Origin: Candidatus Nanopelagicales bacterium | Lineage (GTDB): Bacteria; Actinomycetota; Actinomycetes; S36-B12 | NCBI GenBank assembly: GCA_030726915.1 | Contig: JANRCR010000047.1 | Location: forward strand, 1-36,835 | Direction of reading: 5' to 3' | Length of the DNA stretch: 36,835 bases | Shown: positions 8,959-15,808 of the stretch, piece by piece | Position numbering within the stretch: the stretch's first letter is position 1 | Layout: each line of letters starts with the position of its first letter | Translations under genes and position numbers: made by a program | The notes under the pieces: model-generated | Told to the model about the DNA's origin: nothing | Database searches by the model: none | The model's input: the letters and a program-made list of their open reading frames with translations, nothing else

Positions 8959-10613
8959 GCCCGATGGTGGATTTTGCCTCGGTCACCGTGACCTACTCCG
9001 GCGCCGTGCAACCCACCCTGCTCGACGTCAATCTGCAGATCGATGAGGGTGAATTGGTGCTCGTCGTGGGCGAGACGGGCAGCGGCAAGACCACATTGCT
9101 GCGTGCCATCAACGGACTCGTGCCTCACTTCACGGGGGGCACGCTCGCGGGTCGCGTCACCGTCGCGGGCCGTGATACGTCGACTCATCGTCCGCGCGAC
9201 CTGGCCGATGTGGTCGGCGTCGTCCCGCAGGATCCCCTGTCCTCGTTCGTCACGGACACGGTCGAGGAAGAACTCGCCTACGGCATGGAGTGCCTGGGCA
9301 TCCTCCCCGATGTCATGCGCCGACGCGTCGAGGAGACCCTCGACCTGCTGGGACTTGCGGACGTGCGGAATCGCCCGCTCCTCAGCCTCTCCGGAGGTCA
9401 GCGTCAACGCGTCGCTATCGGCGCAGTCCTGACATCACACCCCCGCGTGCTTGTGCTCGATGAGCCCACGAGCGCACTGGATCCCGGGGCGGCGGAGGAG
9501 GTCCTCTCGACACTGCAGCGCCTCGTCCATGACCTCGGCATCACCGTGATCCTGGCGGAGCATCGACTGGAGCGGGTCCTGGAGTACGCCGACCGGGTCG
9601 TGCACGTCCCCGGTGCCGGACGTCCCGTCATCGTCGGTTCGCCGCAGGACATCATGGCAACGTCACCGGTGGCTCCACCCGTCGTACGCCTGGGTCGTCT
9701 CGCTGGCTGGTCACCCCTGCCCATGTCTGTGCGCGATGCTCGGCGTCGGGCCCCCGCGTTGCGCGAACGTCTGCATCCGCCGGCTGGCGCCCGGGGGAAT
9801 GTGCGATCACCGTCGCCACCGTCCCTCGACAGCGGACGCGACTGTGTCATCAGCATCGACCGCACGCGTGCGTCCTACGGACATGTGCCGGCCCTGCGCG
9901 GCATCACTCTCGACATCGCTCAGGGTGAGGTCATCGCGCTGATGGGGCGCAACGGAGCGGGCAAATCAACCCTGCTGTCCACCCTCGTGGGACTACGTCG
10001 ACCCGATGCAGGCACGGTTCGCATCGACGGCGTGGACCCGGCGACCATGACGGGACCACGCCTCATCGGCCGGATCGGGCTTGTCCCGCAGGACAGTTCC
10101 GACCTGCTGACCCGCGACAGCGTGGCGGAGGAGTGCACCGACGCCGATCGCGATGCGGGCATGCCGCACGGAAGCACTCAGGATCTCCTGGCCCGCATTG
10201 CGCCGGAGATCAGCGCCCAGACACATCCACGAGACCTGTCCGAGGGACAGCGCCTCGCACTTGCACTGTCGGTTGTGCTCGTCGCCTCTCCCCTCGTCCT
10301 CCTCCTTGATGAGCCCACGCGGGGGTTGGACTATCCCACCAAGGAGCGTCTCTCAGCACTCCTGCGTGACCTGGCCGCCTCCGGCCACGCCATCGTCATC
10401 GCAACACATGACGTCGAGCTCGCGGCCGAGACGGCGACGCGCGTCGTCGTCCTTGCCGATGGCGAGATTGTGGCTGACGGGCCCACCGCACATGTCGTCA
10501 TCGGATCACCGCTCTTTGCCCCCCAGGTCGCCAAGATTCTCGCGACGGCAGACGGCGGTGACGTGCCTCTCACGGTCGCGGCCGTGCGAGACCTGCTGGC
10601 GGTGAGTGGGTGA
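8955..10613 (+). CDS. fused double ATPase of ECF transporter (EcfA-EcfA')
   Basis: The protein has 552 residues from ATG at 8955; the track's start at 8754 lies inside ecfT. Two ABC ATPase domains are joined by a Pro/Arg-rich linker near residues 250-300. Domain 1 has Walker A GETGSGKTT, Q-loop VVPQDPLSSFVTDTVEEEL, signature LSGGQRQR and Walker B VLVLDEPTSALD. Domain 2 has Walker A GRNGAGKST, Q-loop LVPQDSSDLL, a variant signature LSEGQRLA and Walker B VLLLDEPTRGLD, with H-loop ATHD. The second domain's helical part is short. The pair would form the ATPase heterodimer of the corrinoid ECF transporter at the inner face of the membrane. Both domains look catalytically competent except for the altered signature. 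Both ends overlap neighbouring genes by four bases. Confidence 0.93.
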   Translation: MSPMVDFASVTVTYSGAVQPTLLDVNLQIDEGELVLVVGETGSGKTTLLRAINGLVPHFTGGTLAGRVTVAGRDTSTHRPRDLADVVGVVPQDPLSSFVTDTVEEELAYGMECLGILPDVMRRRVEETLDLLGLADVRNRPLLSLSGGQRQRVAIGAVLTSHPRVLVLDEPTSALDPGAAEEVLSTLQRLVHDLGITVILAEHRLERVLEYADRVVHVPGAGRPVIVGSPQDIMATSPVAPPVVRLGRLAGWSPLPMSVRDARRRAPALRERLHPPAGARGNVRSPSPPSLDSGRDCVISIDRTRASYGHVPALRGITLDIAQGEVIALMGRNGAGKSTLLSTLVGLRRPDAGTVRIDGVDPATMTGPRLIGRIGLVPQDSSDLLTRDSVAEECTDADRDAGMPHGSTQDLLARIAPEISAQTHPRDLSEGQRLALALSVVLVASPLVLLLDEPTRGLDYPTKERLSALLRDLAASGHAIVIATHDVELAAETATRVVVLADGEIVADGPTAHVVIGSPLFAPQVAKILATADGGDVPLTVAAVRDLLAVSG

Positions 10614-11473
10614 ACGCCGTACATATGGGAGTGCGCTCCTGGATTGCCGTCAGCCTGGCCACCGTCGTGGGAGTCCTTGCCTTCGGGTGGCCCTTCCTTG
10701 CCGAGCCCGGGTCGACCGCGATAGCGCATGCCTCGGATGCACCCTGGATCTTCGCGGCGATCGTCCCCCTCGTGCTCCTTGTCGTCCTGGCCCAGGTGGC
10801 CGACGGTGGCATGGATGCCAAGGCCATCGCCATCCTCGGAGTGCTCGCCGCAGTGATCTGCATCCTTCGCCCGCTCGGAGCTGGGACAGCCGGGTTGGAG
10901 CCCATCTGGTTCATCATTATCCTCGGTGGCCGGGCCCTGGGGCCGGGATTCGGCTTTGCACTCGGCTCGCTCTCTCTCGTCGCCTCCGCACTCATCACCG
11001 GCGGCGTCGGCCCGTGGCTGCCCTTCCAGATGATTGCCGCGGCATGGGTGGGACTCGGTGCGGGACTCCTGCCCCCGATGCGCGGACGGCGCGAGATCGC
11101 CATGCTCGCCACCTACGGACTGATCGCCTCAATGGGGTACGGCCTCGTGATGAACCTGTGGTTCTGGCCGTTCCTCGGCGGGCTGGAAGCCACCGCCTAT
11201 GCCCCTGCCATCATGTTTGACCCCGGCGCCCCGGTCAGTGACAACCTGGGCCGCTGGTTGGCCTTCTCCCTGGTGACCTCTCTCGGCTGGGACATCCCAC
11301 GCGGCATCCTCACGGCCGCCCTCATCATCGTCATCGGCCGGCCCGTCCTGGTCGCTCTGCGGCGGGCATCGCGGAAGGCCAACTTCGCTCCCCACGTGGT
11401 TTTCGCGCCGGAGACTCACCTCCAGACCGGCGCCCCCGTCCATGCCGTCGGCCCGGGGACGAGCGCGCCCTGA
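10610..11473 (+). CDS. ECF transporter S component (probable corrinoid or precursor specificity)
   Basis: A protein of 287 residues from a GTG start overlapping the ATPase stop (GTGA). At least six hydrophobic segments are visible. Motifs such as LEPIWFIIILGGRALGPGFGFALGSLSLVASALITGGVGPWLPFQMIAAAWVGLGAGLLP resemble ECF S components, where the LGxxxGxxxGxxS segment packs against EcfT. A final cytosolic tail is low in hydrophobicity. In Streptomyces an SCO2322-type cluster carries the same gene set. Substrate specificity cannot be read from sequence; the B12 riboswitch upstream and cobU/T/S downstream suggest cobalamin, cobinamide or a lower-ligand precursor. Confidence 0.82.
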   Translation: MNAVHMGVRSWIAVSLATVVGVLAFGWPFLAEPGSTAIAHASDAPWIFAAIVPLVLLVVLAQVADGGMDAKAIAILGVLAAVICILRPLGAGTAGLEPIWFIIILGGRALGPGFGFALGSLSLVASALITGGVGPWLPFQMIAAAWVGLGAGLLPPMRGRREIAMLATYGLIASMGYGLVMNLWFWPFLGGLEATAYAPAIMFDPGAPVSDNLGRWLAFSLVTSLGWDIPRGILTAALIIVIGRPVLVALRRASRKANFAPHVVFAPETHLQTGAPVHAVGPGTSAP

Positions 11474-12843
11474 TGGAGGTGATCGTTCTTGGCACAGGAG
11501 CCGCCGACGGGTGGCCCAGTCCCTTCTGCGAATGCCTCTCCTGCGCCGACATGCGCTCACGCGGCCGTGTTCGGGTGCCCACGGCCGCCCTGGTGGACGG
11601 ACTCATCCTCCTGGACGCGGGCCCGGCGGTAGCCTCATCCGCTGCCCGGGCACGAGTGTCGCTGCGAGATGTGCGCCACGTCCTCGTCACGCATGCGCAT
11701 CCTGATCATCTCGACCCGGCGCTGCTGCTGTGGCTCGATTGGAATCCCACTCCCGCCGTGCTGCACCTGTGGGGTCCGCCGTCCGTCCTGAGCCGCTGCC
11801 GAGATTGGATCGGACCGCGCACTCCCGTCCAACTCCATGAGATTGCTGCCGGTGACACCTGGGGACTGCCGACTCCGCGCGGGGATTACACCGTGCGCGC
11901 TGTGGCCGCAGCACACGGTGGACACGCACCGGACTCCGTGGCCGATGAGGCCGTGCTCTACGACCTCACCGCTCCCGATGGCAGCCGCCTGCTCTACGCC
12001 ACGGACACGGGCCCGATCGGTGATCTCACTGCATGCGCGGGCGCGGCGTACGACGTCATCCTGCTGGAGGAAACCTTCGGAGATCACCTCGACCATGGCA
12101 CGGGCCACCTCGACCTTGCCACGCTTCCGGTCATGCTCCACGACCTCACAGCCGTGGGCGCGCGCGTAGACACCACCCAGGTTGTCGCCGTGCACCTCGG
12201 ACATCACAATCCCCCGGAGGCACTCCTGCGCGAGCGGCTTGCGGCCCACGGGGTGCGGCTCGTCGACGACGGCACGACGATCGGGCGCCCCACACGCGGA
12301 CTCATCGTCGGTGGGGCACGCTCGGGCAAATCCACAGAAGCCGAACGCCGAGCCGGAGCATTCGCGCACGTGACGTACGTCGCCACAGCATCTGCGCGCC
12401 CGGATGATGCCGAGTGGCAGGAGCGCGTGCGGATGCACCGCGAGCGCCGCCCCGCACACTGGCGCACGGTCGAGGGGGGTCATCACCTCGCGGACACACT
12501 GCGCGACGCTTCACCGGGATCGGCCATCCTCGTTGACTGCTTGACGCTATGGCTGACCGACGTCCTTGACAGGGCCTCCCCCGACTGGAGTGACGATGAT
12601 GCCCTCTCGGCGGGTGCGCACGCTGCCACCGCGGACCTCCTTGCGGCACTCGCACAGTGCCCTGCCACCGTGATCCTCGTGAGCAACGAGGTGGGCATGG
12701 GCCTGGTGCCCGCGACGCGTGCGGGTCGGATTTTTGTCGACCTGCTCGGACGCCTGCACCAGCAGGTCGGGGATGTCTGCGACACCATCACCCTCATGGT
12801 CGCGGGACAACCGTGGGTGATGCGAGGTGGACATGTCGACTGA
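11473..12843 (+). CDS. cobU: fusion: metallo-beta-lactamase-fold hydrolase + CobU (AdoCbi kinase/AdoCbi-P guanylyltransferase)
   Basis: A protein of 456 residues. Residues 1-270 are a metallo-beta-lactamase fold resembling PhnP: LGTGAADG, a CECLSC cluster (19-24), THAHPDHLD (73-81), AAAHGGH (about 146-151), ATDTG (176-180) and VHLGHH (240-245). The metal ligand set looks complete. Residues 275-456 are CobU, with P-loop GGARSGKS (280-287), WQERVRMHRERRP (315-327), VDCLTLWLTDVL, VSNEVGMGLVP and GRIFVDLLGRLHQQV. CobU phosphorylates adenosylcobinamide and transfers GMP from GTP to it. I recall similar fusions in other Actinobacteria. No separate alpha-ribazole phosphatase (CobC) is in the operon, so the hydrolase half might supply it (inference). 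The gene starts one base inside the S-component stop and overlaps cobT. Confidence 0.93.
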   Translation: MEVIVLGTGAADGWPSPFCECLSCADMRSRGRVRVPTAALVDGLILLDAGPAVASSAARARVSLRDVRHVLVTHAHPDHLDPALLLWLDWNPTPAVLHLWGPPSVLSRCRDWIGPRTPVQLHEIAAGDTWGLPTPRGDYTVRAVAAAHGGHAPDSVADEAVLYDLTAPDGSRLLYATDTGPIGDLTACAGAAYDVILLEETFGDHLDHGTGHLDLATLPVMLHDLTAVGARVDTTQVVAVHLGHHNPPEALLRERLAAHGVRLVDDGTTIGRPTRGLIVGGARSGKSTEAERRAGAFAHVTYVATASARPDDAEWQERVRMHRERRPAHWRTVEGGHHLADTLRDASPGSAILVDCLTLWLTDVLDRASPDWSDDDALSAGAHAATADLLAALAQCPATVILVSNEVGMGLVPATRAGRIFVDLLGRLHQQVGDVCDTITLMVAGQPWVMRGGHVD

Positions 12844-13948
12844 CGCGGATGAGTCCCCAGCCCAATCACTCCTCGCGGACGTGGTGGCACGCATCGACTG
12901 GCCCGACCGCGAGGCGGCTCGTCAGGCCACGGAGCGGTGGCAGTCACTGACCAAGCCGGAGGGTGCGCTCGGTCGTTTGGAAGACCTGGGCACGTGGTGG
13001 GCTTCGGTCCGAGGTACCTGCCCACCAGCGCCTCCCGCGCGACCGGTTTTGGTGATCTTCGCCTCCGACCATGGCGTCGCACGCACAGCACGGACGTCGG
13101 CGTACCCCCCTGAGGTCACCGCGCAAATGGTGCGCATCCTCCTCTCCGAGCGCGCCGCCGCGAATGCGCTCGCACGTCAGGTGGGCGTCCGGGTCCGCGT
13201 CGTCGATGTCGGTGTCGATGCACCGGAGGACTACGCGAACGACCTGGGACCTGATGTCGCCGCGATGCGCATTCGACGGGGAAGCGGATCCATCGATCGA
13301 GAGAATGCACTCACGTCCGAGGAGGCCGATGCGGCCTTCGCACTCGGCGTGGCTATCGCGGACACCGAGATTGATGCAGGTGCTGACCTGCTTATTGCTG
13401 GAGACATGGGCATCGGCAACACCACATCCGCCTCGGCCATCGTGGGCCTCCTCGCACCCGCAGAGGTGACATCCGTGGTGGGCCGGGGCACGGGCATTGA
13501 TGACCACACCTGGATGCGCAAGACGGGCGCGGTGCGCGATGCGATGCGACGCGGCAAGGCGCACAAGGCAGCGCCCCTGGATCTCATCGCCACGATCGGT
13601 GGTCCCGATATCGCCGCCATGCTGGGATTCCTCCTCGAGGCTGCCGCACGGCGTACCCCCGTCATCCTCGATGGGACGGTGCCGACAGCCGCCGCCCTCA
13701 TCGCCCACCGAGCGGCCTACAAGTCTCGCGACTGGTTGCTGGCCGGACATCGCTCCACCGAGCCGGCTCATTCAGCAGCCCTGGGGAGGCTTGATCTTGA
13801 GCCCCTGCTGGACCTGCGCATGCGCCTGGGAGAAGGCACGGGAGCCCTCCTTGCCGTCCCACTTATCGCCGCGGCCGCCGCAGCCCTGGGGGAGATGCTC
13901 ACCTTCACCGAGGCTGGTGTGAGCACGGCCGAGGAGCCCGCGGAGTGA
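12833..13948 (+). CDS. cobT: nicotinate-nucleotide:5,6-dimethylbenzimidazole phosphoribosyltransferase CobT
   Basis: A protein of 371 residues. CobT activates the lower ligand base as alpha-ribazole 5'-phosphate for the nucleotide loop. Visible family blocks: SLTKPEGALGRLEDLGTWWA near the N-terminus, FASDHGVARTARTSAYPPEVTAQMV, LLIAGDMGIGNTTSASAI, VGRGTGIDDHTWMRK, IATIGGPDIAAMLGFLLEAA, PVILDGTVPTAAALIAHR, LAGHRSTEPAH, and RMRLGEGTGA with the catalytic glutamate near the C-terminus. The track uses GTG at 12827; ATG at 12833 sits better behind GCGAGG, but both are possible. It overlaps the end of cobU by about ten bases and its own stop overlaps cobS as GTGA. Confidence 0.95.
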   Translation: MSTDADESPAQSLLADVVARIDWPDREAARQATERWQSLTKPEGALGRLEDLGTWWASVRGTCPPAPPARPVLVIFASDHGVARTARTSAYPPEVTAQMVRILLSERAAANALARQVGVRVRVVDVGVDAPEDYANDLGPDVAAMRIRRGSGSIDRENALTSEEADAAFALGVAIADTEIDAGADLLIAGDMGIGNTTSASAIVGLLAPAEVTSVVGRGTGIDDHTWMRKTGAVRDAMRRGKAHKAAPLDLIATIGGPDIAAMLGFLLEAAARRTPVILDGTVPTAAALIAHRAAYKSRDWLLAGHRSTEPAHSAALGRLDLEPLLDLRMRLGEGTGALLAVPLIAAAAAALGEMLTFTEAGVSTAEEPAE

Positions 13949-14736
13949 GGGCACTGCGCCTGACCTTCGGGCTCCTCACCGTCATCCCCGTTGGCGCTAT
14001 CGGCGACGTCGATCGCCACCTGGCCCGCAAAGCCATCCTCCTGGCACCGCTCGTCGGCCTGGTGCTGGGAGCACTCGCTGCGCTGGTGGTCGCGGTCGTG
14101 CACGCACTCGTACCGTCCACACTCGGCGCGCTGCTCGCTGCCGTCCTGGCTGTGGCGCTGCTCGCCTATCTCACTCGCGCACTGCACCTGGACGGCCTCG
14201 CCGACACCGCCGATGCACTCGGCAGCGGCAAGCCGGCGGATGCCGCATTGGAGATCGCCCGACGCGGCGATGTCGGGCCATTTGGTGTCGTGACACTCGT
14301 GCTCGTACTTCTCATGCAGGTGACCGCTCTCGCCATCGCCACCGAAGCCGGCTGGGGTGGAATGACCGTCGTCATCGCCGTCGTCACCGGTCGAGCCGCG
14401 GTCGTCGTCGCCTGCACCCGCGGCATCCCCGCGGCACGACCCGAGGGCCTCGGTGCGCTTGTTGCCGGCACCATCCCGCGAGTCGCATCCGCGGCCTGGG
14501 TCATCGTCATCGTGATCGGAGCCTTCGGGGTCGGCACGTGGCTCACTCCGGATGCTGCGTGGACGTGGCCGCTCGCAGTCGCGGTCGGCCTCGCGGTCGC
14601 CGCACTGCTGGTGCGCCGCGCCGCGCGCAGGCTCGGAGGTGTCACGGGTGACGTGATGGGGGCGACGGTGGAGACCGCGTCCACCACGGCCCTTCTCGTC
14701 GCAGCTCTCACCTACGCGAGCGCGCTCACCTCGTAG
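13945..14736 (+). CDS. cobS: adenosylcobinamide-GDP ribazoletransferase CobS
   Basis: A protein of 263 residues from a GTG overlapping the cobT stop. CobS is the integral-membrane cobalamin synthase that joins AdoCbi-GDP and alpha-ribazole(-P). Signature elements are LRLTFGLLTVIPVG at the N-terminus, TRALHLDGLADTADALGSGKPADAALEIARRGDVGPFG (the Asp-rich DGLADTxDAL motif), RAAVVVACTRGIPAARPEGLG and RRLGGVTGDVMGATVE at the C-terminus. Six or more hydrophobic segments surround them. It is the last gene of the riboswitch operon; no de novo corrin-ring or CobD/CbiB gene is in the window. Confidence 0.95.
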   Translation: MRALRLTFGLLTVIPVGAIGDVDRHLARKAILLAPLVGLVLGALAALVVAVVHALVPSTLGALLAAVLAVALLAYLTRALHLDGLADTADALGSGKPADAALEIARRGDVGPFGVVTLVLVLLMQVTALAIATEAGWGGMTVVIAVVTGRAAVVVACTRGIPAARPEGLGALVAGTIPRVASAAWVIVIVIGAFGVGTWLTPDAAWTWPLAVAVGLAVAALLVRRAARRLGGVTGDVMGATVETASTTALLVAALTYASALTS

Positions 14737-14891
14737 GACGCTCGCTCCAACCACGCCGGATTGATCTCCATAGCCCAACACAGGGCCGGGAGGGTCCAGG
14801 CCTAGCTGAACGTCACGAAGCCAACCGTGCACACCGCGAGGGCAGATCTTGACTCTCTCATCGCGCCATTAAGGCGAGCTGCTTCCGCCAT

Positions 14892-14912
14892 CGAGCAGTC
14901 GATCACTGCTCG
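14892..14912. terminator. candidate hairpin at the alpha/beta-hydrolase stop codon
   Basis: CGAGCAGT and ACTGCTCG pair perfectly (8 bp) around a 5-base loop that overlaps the hydrolase stop codon and faces the end of the cobalamin operon. It lacks a T-tract on either strand. The remaining 150 bases up to cobS show no gene. Confidence 0.35.
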
Positions 14913-15661
14913 GTATGCCTACTGACGCCGTCATCCGGTGCCCCGACGAGCATCTGCGCGAGAGTCTCGAAGACCCGGTCGCTGTGGCTTGCGTGGGTGA
15001 CACCGGGGAGAACCCTGCTCGAAACCGTGGCAGGCTGCGTGTCGACGATCGGACCGATCGCGTACAGCGCGGCGTAGGGACGGAACACCTCGTCGTCCTT
15101 CCCGAGCACCAGCGCCACCCGCTGTGCTAGCGGCCCTGGCAGGTGGCCCTCTCCCCGGGGCCAACCAGCTCCGCTCACCGGGCGCAGATCGCGCCAGGTC
15201 GAAGGATCCGGAGCCGTTCGGACCAGGCCAAGGGCACCGAGTGGAGCGTCGGGGTGGATCTGCGACCACGCCCTAGCGAGGAATGCAGCCATGATTCCGC
15301 CCTGGGATTCGCCGACAATGGCGACTGATCGCGAGTCGGCGCGAGAGCACAAGTACTCGACCTCGGCGATGAGCCCCTGTCGATTCCCGGCGAAGGGATA
15401 GTCGAACAGCGAGTCGTGGACGTCCTCGAGTTCAGCGAGATCAGGCCGCTGGGGGACGGTCGCCGTGAGATCCGTCGCGTAGCGAAACCAACTCGCCCTG
15501 CCCTCCGGGTTGAACGGATCGACGCGCGAGGGGCCCTGCGGCCCGACCGGGGCGTAGACCTCGACGGCGGGCCCGGCGGAGGCGAAAGCGGCCGCGACCG
15601 CAGAGTCAGGTGGATCCCCCGGCGTCGCGTAGCCGTGCAGGAAAAGAACGATCTCCAGCAT
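14903..15661 (-). CDS. alpha/beta-hydrolase (carboxylesterase/phospholipase-like)
   Basis: A protein of 252 residues, cytosolic (no signal peptide). Features of a serine alpha/beta-hydrolase are present: an early FLHGYATPG loop for the oxyanion hole, nucleophile motif GESQGG (about 117-122 from this start), an acidic residue in LVLGKDDEVF and a late histidine in LPGVTHASHSD. FRYATD and FDYPFAGNRQGLIAEVEYL are consistent with the carboxylesterase 2/phospholipase group. The substrate is unknown. The track starts at GTG 15670 (MAQM...). ATG at 15661 follows an AGAGGTGG ribosome site at reasonable spacing and is preferred. It diverges from the solute-binding protein gene, with the two inverted repeats between them. 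Confidence 0.82.
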   Translation of the reverse strand: MLEIVLFLHGYATPGDPPDSAVAAAFASAGPAVEVYAPVGPQGPSRVDPFNPEGRASWFRYATDLTATVPQRPDLAELEDVHDSLFDYPFAGNRQGLIAEVEYLCSRADSRSVAIVGESQGGIMAAFLARAWSQIHPDAPLGALGLVRTAPDPSTWRDLRPVSGAGWPRGEGHLPGPLAQRVALVLGKDDEVFRPYAALYAIGPIVDTQPATVSSRVLPGVTHASHSDRVFETLAQMLVGAPDDGVSRHTEQ

Positions 15662-15720
15662 CTGCGCCACCTCTAGCCCCGTCCCCGCACACCGCCGATG
15701 CTAGTCGCGGCAAGGGGGAT

Positions 15721-15740
15721 TTCTGACGGATGCGTCAGAA
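15721..15740. promoter_or_regulatory. inverted repeat, candidate distal operator (TTCTGACG-N4-CGTCAGAA)
   Basis: Perfect 8-bp arms around GATG. The core fits TGAC-N6-GTCA, the same pattern as at 15782-15795 and 19195-19208. It lies just upstream of the -35 of the solute-binding protein promoter and could also affect the divergent hydrolase. Confidence 0.6.
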
Positions 15741-15744
15741 TCGC

Positions 15745-15773
15745 TTGCGAACCTCATGACTGATAACGATACT
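15745..15773 (+). promoter_or_regulatory. promoter of solute-binding protein gene (TTGCGA-17-GATACT)
   Basis: TTGCGA and GATACT are separated by 17 bases. The expected start of transcription falls inside the inverted repeat at 15779-15796. A leader of about 30 bases carries the GGAGG ribosome site of the gene at 15809. Confidence 0.55.
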
Positions 15774-15778
15774 GCCTT

Positions 15779-15796
15779 ACTGACTGCCCGGTCAGT
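15779..15796. promoter_or_regulatory. inverted repeat, candidate proximal operator (ACTGAC-N6-GTCAGT)
   Basis: Perfect 6-bp arms with a 6-base centre, placed over the predicted transcription start of the solute-binding protein gene. This kind of palindrome is typical of TetR-family operators, and a TetR gene lies 2 kb downstream. Confidence 0.65.
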
Positions 15797-15808
15797 TATG
15801 GAGGATCC

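Noticed and set aside
13768-14832. 354-aa minus-strand ORF across cobT/cobS
   Set aside because: It is a shadow of CobS; sequence is low complexity (Asp/Gly/His/Arg rich) with no recognisable family.
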